A stretch of DNA of 64,000 nt from Cadophora sp. MPI-SDFR-AT-0126 (lineage: Eukaryota; Ascomycota; Leotiomycetes; Helotiales; Ploettnerulaceae), in NCBI GenBank assembly GCA_020747065.1, contig JAGMVK010000004.1, forward strand, positions 2,728,001-2,792,000, given 5' to 3'. Made by a program: the position numbers and the translations under genes. Below, piece after piece: positions 1 through 12,401 of this stretch (the first letter of the stretch is position 1; each line of letters starts with the position of its first letter). Below the pieces are notes generated by a model. It saw only the letters and a program-made list of their open reading frames with translations, did not search any database and was not told the DNA's origin.

Positions 1-2401
1 CAATCACGCCGAAGGAGATGACGATTTCGAACAAGATTTCCAATTGCCATCTGGCAACGAGCCACTTAGATTGTCTACTCGCCGAGATATTCCCAAGACT
101 CCGGTCAGTATTCAGGATGATGCTGATGAATGGGGAGAAGGCGGAAGCTTGGGCACCAGGCATGGTGGTACGAAGAGAGATCGCAATTCAAACAGAAGCT
201 CCTCTGCGACTGCTCTCAGCCCAAGCGTATCGAGTTCATTAACCATAGAAAGCGAGGATGAAGGTCTGGATGGACTTGTACTCCCCAGTGGCCCGCTACA
301 CTTCGACGACATCCTCAAGAGAAGGCAGCAAGATCGCTCGCCTGACCACGAGACCAGTGAGAAACAAGCTGCAAAGCGTGCAGAAGTCAAGGACGATTTC
401 CTCTCTGGTCTTGAGATTGGAGACGGAGATGTCTTTGATTCTAGCAAACTCACACTCAATCGCAACATCAAGATGAAAACGACACGTCAGGCCAGCCCCA
501 CTCGTCCTAAGACCGCTGTCGCTCTTGTCTTCGGGAACCAGCAAAAGGAGAAGGAAAAGCCAGCTCCATCCACTACTACTTCACGTCTTCCCCGCCCACT
601 GGGAGGGCACGAACGCCATCCATCATCTCTAGAGCCCGTTTCCGAGAGCGGCGGACCTATTCTCAGGAGTAGTCGCAGATCACAATCCAGAATGGGAGGT
701 CATTCGTCACACTCTTCCATCACAAGTGTAGCAACACCCACGACACCATCCTCAGTTCACTCATTACCTCCCTCAACACCTCGCCGACGGGACTTGGGAG
801 CCAAGCCATCCATCACCGCTCTTCGCAACGAGCCGACGACAACCAATGCACAGCTACTGAAGCTGAAGCGATCAATGCCCACGATGCGTTCGTTCCCACA
901 GTCTCCAGCGAAGCCAATTGGGTCCCGTTACGAGAGACCTCCTTCCCGTACGGATGGCAACAGAATAGGCATGATGTCTCGGCCCAAGACCCCTGTTGAA
1001 CGAGACCGTTCTGGAGCCGAATCAAGCTTGTCTCACGCAAGAAAGAACCCAGTTCCCTTCCTCCCGGCAGGAACTTCAGGTTCCCAATCACATCATGTTA
1101 CAATCAAAACGTCCCGTCATTTCCGACGTCACGACTCTGAGTCTTCCACTACCAGTATTGACCTTCGGCCGTCGTCTCGCGCAGTCTCCAGATCAACTAT
1201 GAGATCCCCAAGCCCGCGAAGGCCGAGAGGTGCTGACGTATTGGCACGGGAAGCTGCACCAAAACGTACCATGACAAAACCTGTTCGTCGGAAGCAATTT
1301 GGTGATGGTTTTGAGTTGGACGGATTTGATGACTTGCCAACTTCCAAAGACACAGAACAGAGATTCGTGAAGGAACCTGTCGGTCGTGGACCTCCAAAAT
1401 TGTCCAACCTCCGCAATAAGATCCATCAAGATGCGCCGCCACTGCGAACAACGACTCCGGCTCCTCTAACGCCCTACTCACCCGCAAGATCTAGGGATGA
1501 GTTGCCACGCTTTGCTCGTGACACGAACGCCAGTCGAATGGCAAGAGAGCATGTTATTGCGCAACGTGCTCCATCGGCTCAAGGTGCCCCCCTCGCTGCT
1601 CTTACGAACCAATGGAAAGCAAAAGTGTCCGCAACTACGGGTCTCAGCAACGTTCACGCGCAGTCTGTCAAGCCGAAGAAGATAAGGGGGCCACCGCAGA
1701 AACCCCAGCTCATCAAGCCGCTGGGGAATCTGAACAACCCGAAGTGTAAGTGCATGGCGACTCCTGTCCGCTGACCAACCACTAACATCGCTGTAGCCAT
1801 CAAGGGAATGTATTACAATCCGTATACCTACCGCTGGGAAGGTAATGAGAATGACCTCACACCTTTCGACGCTCCAGCCTCATCGCCCTCCACTGCCTCG
1901 GTGCCATCCCATATCTTCCGCGAGAAAGATCACCAACTATATCGTGAAAAGGAGAACACCACCCCGCGGCCGGCTCTCATCCAGAACATCACCTCTTCAC
2001 AAAACGTACAAGTTGTCGGCGGCATGGTCTTCGATCCACAAAGAATGTGTTGGCTGAAGATGCCCAACCAGCAACAAAACAGCAAGAGCGATGCAGGAGA
2101 TACCCTGGATGGCTTCGACGCCTTTGACGATGAAGAAGACGTCTTCAAGGACGTCCCAGATCTGGAGGATAACCCTACAAAAGAAGTAGATGAAGTGGGT
2201 GGCAGGAAGAGCGACGGTGTCAGCACTCTCAAGGATGACTGGCTTGTGGGCGAAGAGTTCGACGTCGGACCCGAGTTCGTGAAGAGGCAGAGAGAAGAAG
2301 AGGAGAGATGGAGGAGGAAGTGCGAGAAGTGGGTAGGTGCTACCCTGGATCGAGGTACCGACGAATGGAGGTGGAGCATTAGAGATGTGGTGAGCGAGTA
2401 G
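1..2401 (+). CDS. byr4: Byr4/Bfa1-type cytokinesis regulator (5' partial)
   Basis: The frame is already open at base 1, so the N-terminus lies left of the window. Two exons, 1-1745 and 1797-2401, are split by a 51-nt GTAAGT/TAG intron with a CTAAC branch site. In fungi this protein and its partner (Cdc16/Bub2) form the two-component GAP that turns off the Spg1/Tem1 GTPase at the spindle pole, restraining septation. Recognisable family features are an acidic N-terminal stretch, a long Ser/Pro/Arg-rich disordered middle, a 'DGFELDGFDDLP' block, and a C-terminal domain with 'GMYYNPYTYRWEGNENDL' and 'VVGGMVFDPQRMCWLK'. An acidic 'FDAFDDEEDVFKDVPDLE' segment and a charged end follow. The family assignment rests on these C-terminal motifs; the disordered part is poorly conserved. 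Promoter and start are not visible. Confidence 0.86.
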
Positions 2402-3382
2402 ATATATATCCTCTCACTCGGCCATATCCTATGCATGAGCATGAGTTTAAAAGATGGTTGGCAATCACAAAAGCAAGCGGTTTTGGGTCATATGTACATT
2501 TGTATTGATTGGTACGGAACGCATTAAGATCGGAACTGGAACCGGTGGGAAACTAGACGACAAAAAGGGCGAGCGATCGGGTTTACCTTGCTTTTACTCT
2601 TTTGGCATGCGATGGAGAAGGATGGCAGGCAGGCGCTTGCTTACTTTTTTGGCTCTGTCTCAACAGCTTAAAGGCTTGACATGACATTGATTACTTTTGG
2701 GTTATTAGATATCACAGCAGATGATAGGGAGGTACCGTATCGATTGATAGATACGGTACTTGTCTTATTTGGAACGAATGTTACGACGGTTATGAATTGT
2801 TTTGGTTACATGATTTGATCTTTCTTCTCCTGTGGATTTAGTGGTGGTGAAGTGAGGTATGGTGAGATTGATGGGAGTGAGATTGTCGAGTAAGAGAGAG
2901 TGTGTATGTGTGTTTGTATCTGGATGGGTGGGGAGGATATGTGTGGGTATGTGACGTGTGCTGGCTTGAAAATGAGTTGATGTGTGGTTTGAGATCGTCA
3001 CAGTATGGTTGCATGCTTTCTAGGGCTGTAATTAAGAAGGACTTGAGATCCTGTGTGTAGTGTACACTGGACAGCTTTGGGAAATGATTGTGCAATATGT
3101 TCTGACTTTTGAAGTGGCTTTGTACATGGAGCTTTTGTTCGAGGGACATACCATACAGTTACAATATAAGCGCAATTGAAGTAGCAAATGGATATCAGTC
3201 TGCTTCCTACTTACAGGTACCCTTGCCTGACGGATTATCATCACACGTGACACAAACATGATCAAGGTTGGGTTTGTCATCAATGAGGCGAAGGTCCCTT
3301 GTTTCCCCACGGCGGCTTGGGAACGGCACATCATTTACAATTCACAGTTGAAATTGTTACGCGAGTTGGTATAGAATCTGAG
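2402..3382. other. Intergenic: byr4 3' flank and transcription-factor promoter
   Basis: No gene is supported here. The first ~350 bases should be byr4 3' UTR. The part at about 2830-2960 is T/G-rich on the plus strand and produces His/Ser-rich spurious frames on the minus strand. The last few hundred bases should hold the promoter of the Zn2Cys6 gene. Confidence 0.6.
2732..2759. repeat. Perfect 10-bp inverted repeat with 8-nt spacer
   Basis: GTACCGTATC at 2732-2741 is followed after GATTGATA by its exact reverse complement at 2750-2759. It lies about 330 bases after the byr4 stop, so it could form a hairpin in a long 3' UTR or be a palindromic binding site. Function is not known. Confidence 0.6.
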
Positions 3383-5194
3383 ATGGACTCGTCGTCACTG
3401 GAGAAGCCCCTACTGTCATCTACTGTCTGCATCCGGTGTAGAGGTCGAAAGAAGAAATGTGATAGGGCCTTGCCCGGCTGCGCGCGGTGCTCCAAGTAAG
3501 TCGTTTAGATGACGTATCAACAAAGAAGCATTAGCTAAACGATTCCAAGGCTCCAGGTTCAATGTCACTACGACTCGCAATTGTACGGCGTCCTATATCA
3601 GTCCGAACTGGTCGATGCTGGCACCAATCAAGTCGTTGCCATATTACAAGCTCCAAATCGGAACTTCTTCCCTGAGCTTTTAAGTCCATACACTTTCAGC
3701 TGGCCACAATCTTCATTCTTAGCACACTCAGGAGCGCCCAGTGTCCTGAATCTAGATGAGCAACTCACCGAGCAATGCTGGTCTATAATCAGCCGAGACG
3801 GAGCCGAAGACGGCATCCTCTCATCCTGCTCTCTATATTTCCAGTTCGTCCACGGATGGTTTCCAATTATCTCCAAAGAATCCCTTTTGGATCAGATCTT
3901 ACAACAGCGGAGCTCGCCAAAAGGTGAAGTCGCCATCTTGGTGCTGGCGATCCATCTGGTGAGCCAAATGTATACGAAGCATCCTCGTGACAAGGGCGAT
4001 CTGGAACGGCTTTACTATACGGCGAAGGGCCTTTCTGGGAATTTTCTATCAACGGGGAGGTCTTCGATTGAGATGGTGCAGGCGGGTCTCCTGCTGGCGT
4101 TTTATGAGCACTCTCAGGCGCTTCATGATGCCGCATATCAGACTCTTGGGGCTTGTGCTAGGATGGGGTATGTACTTGGATTCGACAAAAGCTTAAATGA
4201 GGATGTACTTTCGGATCCTGCCGCCGAGGGTATCACAGCTAGACAGAGGCAGGTTTGGTGGGGTGTCATCCTCCTTGAGAGGTGGGCTTTTTTTCGACTT
4301 TTGGCGCGAAAGTAGAAATTGCTGACCAAATCCAGGATATCGATGCTAGAATACATGGATAGAAGGGTTCCATTCGCCATAAAAACGCCTTCCCCTTCTG
4401 ATATTCTACCTTCAGAAGATGGTGCTCGAATCCCCGTCTCGTGCGGATTGAGCCAAGAAGGAAAATGGCCCATTCCTAGCACAGTTGAGCTGAGTGTCAG
4501 TGCACGAATCGCACAAGGAGCATACCTGCTTAGCTATGTGATCGATCGTGTCAGCGTATCCAAATCAACTATCTCGTCTTGTGCAGCGGCCCAACTTGAT
4601 GCCAGCCTGCGCTCATACGCGTTGGACCTGCTCAAGCCAGCTGGTCATAGCCATCTCTGTTGGCCTTATGCGATATGCTTAAGGTACTTATCAACCCAAA
4701 TCACAGACTATTCAGGATTACAAGCTGAGTTGAAATAGCGCAATTCTGTTGCTAAATCGTTTCGAAATTACGGTGGAGCCAAAACCCAATGAAGTTCACG
4801 AAAAAGAAGCTTTCCAATCCCGTGCTGCTTTGGGCCTGAAGTCAGCTCTTCAAATGATGCTCGATCACATGAGCGAGACGAGCTCTTCAAGTGCTTCGGA
4901 AGCCGATCTGACGGCTGTGCCAATATGGACTCTTCATCGGGCACAGTACGCGGCTGTGTTAAGTTTAGATTTTGGTATTGTGAATGATGACATAGAATGG
5001 CTTTCGTACATCAAGACGGTGAAACGCATGTTAACGATATTTCAAGCGAGGAGTAATCTCGCAAGTATGATCCTCATCTAGTACATTCTGTTTGGTAACC
5101 TACTAATCCAATGCCAGAAAACTATCTGCAAGCCATCTTAGACGCCGAAGAACGAAGAACTGCTCGAATCCTAGCCTGTCAATCACATTGCTGA
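3383..5194 (+). CDS. Zn(II)2Cys6 fungal-specific transcription factor
   Basis: Five exons: 3383-3495, 3550-4281, 4336-4683, 4739-5064, 5118-5194, giving 531 aa. All introns are short GT-AG. The N-terminus carries the zinc cluster, with spacing C-x2-C-x6-C-x6-C-x2-C-x6-C ('CIRCRGRKKKCDRALPGCARC', then 'SKLQVQC' across intron 1). Intron 1 falls inside the cluster; the first possible acceptor (3548-3549) is the one that restores the last cysteine. The basic 'RGRKKK' is the DNA-contacting part. The remainder looks like the fungal-specific transcription factor middle homology region, with 'FVHGWFPIISKESLL' and 'RQRQVWWGVILLER'. No PKS/NRPS or single obvious pathway sits beside it. It ends 13 bp from the stop of the convergent FMN reductase. 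Target genes are unknown. Confidence 0.85.
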
Positions 5195-5207
5195 GCCTCT
5201 ATCAAGT

Positions 5208-5846
5208 TCAAACAAGCTTTTCCTTCAACTCTCCAAACGCCTTCAGCAGCTCATCTTTCGACTCAACCCTCCACTTCTCCTTGACGTCCTCAATAAGCTG
5301 TCCACCAATAGCTCCAATCAATCCGGGGCTCATATTATGGTTTGCCGGATCCGCATCAGGAAACGTGAGCGAAACCCTCGTGTCCACAACCTGCAGATGC
5401 ATCCCGTCCAACGTCTTCTTCAGCGCATCGCTCGCAGACATACCTCCCATGATGCCATAGCTGACAATCATAACCGGCTTCCCAATCCACGAATGGTACA
5501 AATAATCAATCGCGTTCTTCGTTCCTCCCGGAATTCCGAAATTCCATTCTGCGGTCACGAAGACGTAGCCGTCGTATTTGGCGATCTCGGCACTCCACGC
5601 TTTGCTGTGGTCGTGTGCGAATTCGCCTTGAGCTGGCACCATCGCGGGGAGGATGGATTCATTGAAGAGGGGGAGGTTGAAAGAGGCAATGTCGACTAGG
5701 GAGAGGCTTAGGTTGGGGGTGGATGCTTCTGAGAGGGTGGATTGGACGAGGGCTGCGACTTTGTCACCAATGCGGTTGGGGCGCGTGCTGCCGATTATGA
5801 TGCCAATCTTCTTGGGGGCCAGGGCGTCGATTGGTGCTTGAGACAT
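5208..5846 (-). CDS. NADPH-dependent FMN reductase / quinone reductase-like flavoprotein
   Basis: Intronless, 212 aa when started at the ATG at 5846 (beginning MSQAPIDALAPKKIG). An in-frame upstream extension to 5966 lacks family similarity and is not used. The flavodoxin-like fold is indicated by the phosphate-binding 'GIIIGSTRPNRIG' near residue 15 and by 'AEWNFGIPGGTKNAIDYL', the usual second FMN-contact region. Proteins of this kind reduce FMN or quinones with NAD(P)H in the cytosol and protect against redox stress. The gene converges on the Zn2Cys6 gene with only 13 bp between stop codons, so their 3' UTRs must overlap. Substrate cannot be read from sequence. Confidence 0.88.
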   Translation of the reverse strand: MSQAPIDALAPKKIGIIIGSTRPNRIGDKVAALVQSTLSEASTPNLSLSLVDIASFNLPLFNESILPAMVPAQGEFAHDHSKAWSAEIAKYDGYVFVTAEWNFGIPGGTKNAIDYLYHSWIGKPVMIVSYGIMGGMSASDALKKTLDGMHLQVVDTRVSLTFPDADPANHNMSPGLIGAIGGQLIEDVKEKWRVESKDELLKAFGELKEKLV

Positions 5847-6840
5847 TTCGACTGTTGATGTGTTTTCTTTTGAAAGACTTGTTCGGGGGGAATATGGACG
5901 ATTTGAAATCGAGACTTTGGGAGGAATGGGCTCAGAAGCTTGAAAGACGATCAGTTGTTCAAGCAAGTACTGTACTTCTTGGAAAGAGGAGACTGTGATC
6001 CAGTATAGAATAGAACAAAAAGCCTACGGGAACATCCATCTCTATATACTCTCCTGACTCCTATATGTGAGTAGCAACATTCAAAAGAAGGATCTCGCTT
6101 TCGCACAGTTGGCCAATCAAATCGAATCCTGCAAGGGCGGCGCCCTGGCGGCGCGAGGCGGAAAGTGGATCCTGAGAGCGCCGCCATGACAAAATCCAAA
6201 CAAATGAAGCTTTCGTGTAAGATTTTACGACCCGGTTTAGTGCATTAATAATTCAATGATACACTTGCTGAGTAAATACTGGCCGTTGGAAATAATTTGA
6301 TTGGTTTCCAAGTTCGAGTTTCAAGTGTGATTTCTAAGACGGCTGTGGCGCGCGGATTGCTGGTGTCCTCCGAGAGGGATGTGGGATGGTGAGATGTTGA
6401 GATGTTGAGATAAGCTTTGAAACTTGAAGCTTGGAGCTACTACGGGAATGGCTTGGGAGTAGCTGGGAAGTGTCGAGATGCTTTGATTCATTGGGTTGGC
6501 AGTGAAATAATGAATAATGGAAATTTCCAGATTTTTGTCGTAGCAGTTCAAGGCAATAAGACACTGGAAAAGAGGCTGCAGCACAAGAAGGAAGTCTTCC
6601 TTCAGCCGTGCCGCTGGCAACTACAGGGCAGAGGTGCGTTATTGCCTTGCAGCATGTTTCTGCCATATGCATCGCATGGATGATATGTACTTTCCATTTT
6701 TCTTTCCTTTCCTCACGTTTCTTGCATTACTATCCGGAACAGAGAAGGAAAATAAAAACAAATGAAAGAAAAGAGATCTCTTCAAACCATGAATGGGTTT
6801 GGGGATGTATCTCGAAGTCATCAAAAAATTCCTCTCAGCA
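5847..6840. other. Intergenic between FMN reductase and FAD oxidase
   Basis: This holds the FMN reductase promoter and the 3' flank of the FAD oxidase. Several short frames on both strands overlap one another and show no family similarity. One copy of a dispersed repeat lies at 6605-6661. Confidence 0.55.
6605..6661 (+). repeat. Dispersed repeat, copy 1
   Basis: Two blocks, 6605-6621 and 6623-6661, match 18970-18986 and 18996-19034 in the same order and orientation. About 15 of 17 and 34 of 39 positions are identical, with a few extra bases between the blocks in the second copy. This is too similar for chance between unrelated spacers. Origin unknown. Confidence 0.6.
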
Positions 6841-8479
6841 TCAGAGCTTGAAGCCACCAGTCCTATCTCTGAAGAATCCACTGGCATCGTATTCATCCCT
6901 CACACCCCTTGCATAGGATAGAGTCGCGGGCCTCAAACGTCCAAAATAATCTTGCTGATAGTTGGCATCGTTCATGAAAAGAGGCAAATAAGCATCTGGA
7001 ATCGTGCCATTTGCAATGAAAGCCTTCACACGACTGCGCATTCCAGCGACCAAGGCAGCCACAGCTTCGTCCATGACAGAATCTGACGCTGGAAATGTGT
7101 ACGAATAATTGAATTCCATGAGTATGCGGTCGACAGAGTCGTCAAGATCCAGAAGGTCTCCTCCGTTTTCTTTTGACTTTTGCGCGAGCCGCTTGGGTAA
7201 CGGCTGCAAAGCCATCGTGGCTGACAGACCAGGTACGTCCTTGTGGGCCATCGTGACGTTGAGAAAATGGTCATAGTAGGACTTCATGACTGTGTGTCCA
7301 ACTTCCGAGCTCGGCAGGGTTGACATTTCAGTAGCGATGCTGTATACAGTGCCCATGATGACCAGTGCATCAAAAGAACTGAGGAGTTTGTAGTAGGAAT
7401 TTGGGCCACTAGTGTCGAGAAGCGGACCGATATTGGTGAATGCACTAAAGGTTCCTGCCGGCGGTTCTGGACCGTACCAGAAGACGAAAATGATCCATAT
7501 GTTCACCAGAGTCGAGAGCGCAATCTGGTTGGTAGCTATTATTGCTGCTTTATCATCTGGATAGTTTTCTGTGAAGTCTCGCACAGCTTGGAGGACCTGG
7601 TCGGTCTGATCTCCCGAGAATATCATTTGCCCACCCCATATCTAAACTCGTAAGTATTTGATACAGAACATCACTTGGAATTTACTAGCCTGGCCAATTG
7701 GGTAAGCTTTCATTGTGTATGACGTAACAATGCCAAAATTGTTACCGCCACCTCGAAGGACATTGAAGAGATCCGCGTTACTGGTTTGGGAAGCGGTAAC
7801 AATAGTTCCATTGGCGAGGACCACTTCAAACTCAGTCACAGTATCCACAGCCCAGCCATGTTGAGTGCTCAGATAGCTTAGTCCTCCTGCTCATTATTAG
7901 TGTAGTTCAACTTTCTTGGCTCTGTCGTCTTACCGCCAACAAGATAGCCGCCAACACCGACATGACCAATACGACCACCCACAACCGTGACATTGTAAGG
8001 CTCTAAAGCTTTAGCAACAGCGGACCAGCGATTACCTGGCCCCACCTTGACGGTACTAGATATCGGATCATAAGTGACCTCATTGAGTCCCTTGAGACTG
8101 ATAAGCGGTCCGCCACTAATGCTGGAGTAATAGCGGTTGGGATTGTGACCTCCAGCTTTGACAGCGAAGTTTTCCGTATTCCTTAGGAGGATCTTAACAA
8201 TGGTTGAGACCTCTGAGGAAGTGCTTGGCACCAGGATACAATTTGGAAGGAGGCTACTGCAAGACGAGGACCTGCGTTGGCGGGTTAGACGAAGTTCAAT
8301 GTCACAGTCGATGTCACATACCAATATTGAGACTGCTCTTGGAGATATGCAATGGAAAGTGGGTTCTCAATCTCGACGCTCCCGAGAGAGGAGACTTCTT
8401 GACATGTTTTGGAAGCAGATGCAGAAATTAAAGTGGAAAGTAGCACACTTGCTACACCTATTACGCGGCGGAAAGACAT
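6841..8479 (-). CDS. Secreted berberine-bridge-type FAD-linked oxidoreductase
   Basis: Four exons: 8479-8322, 8271-7934, 7886-7675, 7641-6841, giving 502 aa. Residues 1-23 form a hydrophobic signal peptide ending in a Ser/Ala-rich stretch. An FAD-binding-4 domain follows. It carries '[14 protein letters not shown]', whose His is the usual covalent FAD attachment site, then '[19 protein letters not shown]' spanning the second intron, and '[18 protein letters not shown]'. The C-terminus has the berberine-bridge ending '[12 protein letters not shown]'. Family members oxidise sugars, alkaloids or secondary-metabolite intermediates with O2. The substrate here is unknown. It sits in a block of secreted esterases, which suggests a role on plant phenolics or carbohydrates, but that is inference. 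Confidence 0.88.
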
Positions 8480-10724
8480 GTTCGGGAAAATGTGATAGAG
8501 TCAAAGCTGCCCACCTGAAAGGACATATCTGCCGTTCTAAATAATGATTATTTACATAGTGACATATGGAGAGTATTGAGACTGTTTCCTTCCCAAAAAG
8601 CCATGGCTCAACAGGAACCGAGGCGACCTGAATGAGAACAGGACGATCATATGCAAAATGTGCCATACCGACGATCAAAGTCTCGCAATTCCAAATTTGG
8701 ACAAAGAGATGTTGGGATAAAAGTATTAGTAATCTGCCGAGATCAGTACATGGCTTCCCCAGATTAAATTTTGCCTGGAGTACTGTGGAGTGCATGCGAG
8801 CTATCAAGGTCTGCTGTTCCGAGCCTTTTGGCCGACTTGAAAGGACAGGATTGTCATTGGGCAGCCACGGCGTTCCTTGTGTAGATATCATGAGATTCTT
8901 TCACATGCAAATGGGCGATCTCTTCTAAATACCTGACATGGCAAAGTCTCCCTGACGAATTGGGAATATACTCCGATGGGAAGTCAGCATCCTGCACGGC
9001 CCAAGTCCAGATCTCAAGACCCCCCACCTTCATTTGTCTATTGATTCTGCAGGGAAAACGAGAAAAAGGACTGACAGAATACATCTAAATCTACCATGAT
9101 TGAATGGCTATTTTTCGTAGCTTAGCTAGTGAAGGAATAAACTCTAGGAACCAGAACGGCAGTTGTGGTTGTGGGTAATAACTATCCTGGTCTTTTAGTG
9201 TCTACCCCGCAGCGCGAGGCGAATGGGGTACGTGGGGCCCCTGACAGACTGCAAGCTAGGAGGCTGAAAAACAATGCTACTTTTCGGAGTAAGAGAGGGC
9301 TAGCAAGACAGAGAAGGAAACCGAAAGAGCTCCAAAGCACGCATCGAATATATGTCGCTACAAAGGACCTTGGTCATATGAAAAGAAAGCGGTGTTGCTC
9401 GATACTGCGAATACTAGTATGGAGATTCCAGTTTCGGCTCTAGATAAGCGAGGCATTATCCACGACATGGAAATCATATCCTTTCTTGTCTGGCAAGGAA
9501 ATTTGCCGCATCTTCACGTGGATCGTAGAATATTGTCCTCTTTTGGGATATACAGTCGTGCCTTCAGGCCGAGCAAGCAGCTTTGGAGGAGAGGGGAAAT
9601 AATACGAAGGCTTTGCAAGGCAACATCCATCAAAAATTATCTACCTCCAGGGTTGAGCCATACATGTTGGTAAGCGATCACAAGTAAAGAACAATGATAT
9701 GATTGTAATTCTGTGGTCTTGAGTGATAGAATCCTAGGCCAGCCCGTCTCTACGGTCTCCAAGCAGAGGATTAGCGCCAAAACATGACTGCAGCATTCAA
9801 TATGCCGATTCTTACGAACGACTTTAAGCTGTCCATAAAGATTTGATTATATGCCTCATATGAATCCATTCCCAATACTGCAATGAAGCTAGCAGAGGGT
9901 AAAGATTACAATGCTATATGTAACTTGTAAGAAGGGATCAATTTCAGATGACCCTAATTGTCATATACTACACCATAGATGCAGATTTCGTTTTAGACGC
10001 AGCGTTCTATTTTGAGGTGGCACATAGCTGAGGATCAGCGATAGGTTTCCTTTAGGTATGAGCGATATATCAAGAATTCGAATACGAGAAATAAAGTGGA
10101 CGGGAGGTGAAGGGGAGCACCCACACTTGGCGCAACAATAAGCCACAAATTGAGGGGGAATCGGGACCCCAACCTCGGTACTCTGTCCGCCGCAATATTT
10201 CAGGCTTTGATTACACAGGCTACGACTTACGAATACGCAGAGGAGTAACATAAACGCCAGGTATTGAGCACTTCGGACACGCGGAAAAGGCGTCCATCAT
10301 CCTGCCACACACGTTTTGCCAAGGAAAGCGGGGTATCAATACCTCAATTTGGAAGCGGACTTATTTCCTAATGTTTATTCAACATCCGCTTAGACCTGTA
10401 CGTGTATATGCACGGGCCAAGGTTCGAGTCAATCATATCATGTGGCCACCCTTGAAAGGTTTGTTGTACCGTTGATAGCTAAATCAAGCACTTCAGCGTG
10501 AGGAAATGTCTATAGAGTTGAGGAAAATAAGTACCTAGATCATGCAGTGTGATAGATGACCGAGGTGACATGTGAGGATATATTTACAGAGCGCGCGAGC
10601 GACAGGAAATCTGGCATACATATATTTACAACCATGCCATCATCTGGTGAAGAGATGATTTCGAAATAAACAAGTCTTCCTCACCTTTGCTCATCATTCC
10701 TTGGAAACTCATCCTCGTCTCAGA
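8480..10724. other. Long gene-free spacer
   Basis: About 2.2 kb between two divergently transcribed secreted-enzyme genes. Open frames are short (92-93 codons at 9165-9673 on plus, 174 on minus at 8367-8891 overlapping exon 1 of the oxidase) and match nothing I recognise. The right end must contain the carboxylesterase promoter. I see no tRNA or intact mobile element. Confidence 0.5.
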
Positions 10725-12401
10725 ATGCAGCTTCTCGTCCTTCTCCTCACCCTCATTCCGGTCGCCATCGCTGCCCCGGCGGCCATTACGCCAACAGTCA
10801 CTATCTCATACCCGCAGGCAACAATCATCGGAGTGAGTGGGACAGTCGAAGTCTTCCCAGGGATACCTTTTGCAAAACCGCCTGTCGGCTCTTTGCGTCT
10901 CAGACCTCCACAACCGCTTACGGAGCCACTCGGTACCTACTATGCCACCTCAAATGGCAAAGCATGCCCCCAATTTCTCTTCAGCACTGTGAAGAATGAC
11001 GATATTCCAACCTCTGCCTTGGGATTACTCCTCAATACGCCTCTCTTCCAGACAGTTCTCAATACCGGGGAAGACTGCCTGAACATAAATATTCACCGTC
11101 CTGCAGGGACGACCGCAGCGGACAAGCTACCAGTATTGTTTTGGATCTTTGGCGGCGGCTTTGAACTCGGCTGGAATAGCATGTATGATGGGGCGCCTTG
11201 GGTTGAGGACTCCGTGGAACAAGGAAAGCCAATAATATTCGTAACTGTCAACTACCGGGTTGGCGGGTTTGGCTTTCTCCCTGGTGCGGAGGTACTGGCA
11301 GATGGAGCTGCAAACCTTGGCTTGCTTGACCAACGTTTAGGATTGGAGTGGGTTGCCGATAACATTGCAGCCTTTGGTGGTGATCCTGACAAAGTTACTA
11401 TCTGGGGCGAGTCTGCCGGAGCTATTTCAGTTCTCGATCAAATGGCACTGTACGATGGCGATCATACCTATAAAGGCAAGCCGCTGTTCCGTGGAGCCAT
11501 GATGAATTCTGGCAGCATTGTTCCAGCAGATCCGGTAGATTGTCCGAAAGGCCAGGATGTCTATGATACAGTCGTCGAGGCTGCGGGCTGTGCATCTTCG
11601 TCAAATACTCTTGAGTGCCTCCGCGCAGCCCCGTACGATACTTTTCAAAATGCGTCAAACTCAGTCTCTGGCCTGCTAAGTTACACGTCTATCGCCTTAT
11701 CGTACCTACCTCGCCCTGATGGAACTGCTTTAACCGAATCTCCAGAACTCCTGATTGCATCCGGCAGGTACGCCAAAGTTCCATTCATCATCGGGAGCCA
11801 AGAAGACGAAGGGACGCTCTTTGCACTCTTCCAGTCCAATATCACTACCCAAGCCCAGCTTGTGACATATCTTAATACAATTTTCTTCCACGGAGCTTCA
11901 AAGGCCCAGATCGAGGCACTTGTTGCGACATATCCCGAAACCTTCTTTGACGGCTCGCCTTTTCGCTCTGGCCTTCTCAATAACATCTACCCACAATTCA
12001 AGCGTCTGGCCGCTATTCTTGGTGATCTGACTTTCACGCTTACCAGAAGGTCGTTCCTGGAGACCGCGAACGCTTTGGCGCCAGATGTACCTTCGTGGTC
12101 GTACATGTCGTCATACGACCTCGGGACCCCAATTCTAGGGACATTCCATGGCAGTGACCTCCTGCAGGTGTTCTTTGGGATCTTGCCAAATTATGCGGCG
12201 AAGGCTACGAGGGCTTATTATTTGTCGTTTGTCAATGCTTTGGATCCGAATGTCGGGTCCGGGTTTACGGAGTGGCCTAGGTGGAGTGCTGCAAAGAAAT
12301 TGATCAACTTCTATCCACTTACGTCGGCAATAATCAACGACGATTTCAGGGGGGACACCTACAGTTATATCTTAAAAAATGTTGGGAGTTTGCACATCTA
12401 G
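10725..12401 (+). CDS. Secreted type-B carboxylesterase/lipase
   Basis: Intronless, 558 aa from the ATG at 10725; an in-frame TTG further upstream is not needed because the signal peptide starts at this ATG ([19 protein letters not shown]). The alpha/beta-hydrolase shows the carboxylesterase signature '[11 protein letters not shown]', the oxyanion-hole 'FGGGFELG', and the nucleophile elbow 'GESAGA' with Ser230. Glu362 in 'EDEG' and His475 in 'TFHGSDL' complete the probable triad. It should hydrolyse carboxylic esters outside the cell. It points toward the tannase/feruloyl esterase gene, whose stop is 0.67 kb away. The pairing suggests shared use on plant ester bonds, though co-regulation is not shown by the sequence. 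Confidence 0.92.
   Translation: MQLLVLLLTLIPVAIAAPAAITPTVTISYPQATIIGVSGTVEVFPGIPFAKPPVGSLRLRPPQPLTEPLGTYYATSNGKACPQFLFSTVKNDDIPTSALGLLLNTPLFQTVLNTGEDCLNINIHRPAGTTAADKLPVLFWIFGGGFELGWNSMYDGAPWVEDSVEQGKPIIFVTVNYRVGGFGFLPGAEVLADGAANLGLLDQRLGLEWVADNIAAFGGDPDKVTIWGESAGAISVLDQMALYDGDHTYKGKPLFRGAMMNSGSIVPADPVDCPKGQDVYDTVVEAAGCASSSNTLECLRAAPYDTFQNASNSVSGLLSYTSIALSYLPRPDGTALTESPELLIASGRYAKVPFIIGSQEDEGTLFALFQSNITTQAQLVTYLNTIFFHGASKAQIEALVATYPETFFDGSPFRSGLLNNIYPQFKRLAAILGDLTFTLTRRSFLETANALAPDVPSWSYMSSYDLGTPILGTFHGSDLLQVFFGILPNYAAKATRAYYLSFVNALDPNVGSGFTEWPRWSAAKKLINFYPLTSAIINDDFRGDTYSYILKNVGSLHI

Noticed and set aside
2765..3149. Overlapping His/Ser-rich minus-strand frames
   Set aside because: Produced by T/G-rich simple sequence in the byr4 3' flank.
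8480..10724. Transposon remnant in the long spacer
   Set aside because: No terminal repeats, target-site duplications or transposase/reverse-transcriptase motifs could be recognised by eye.
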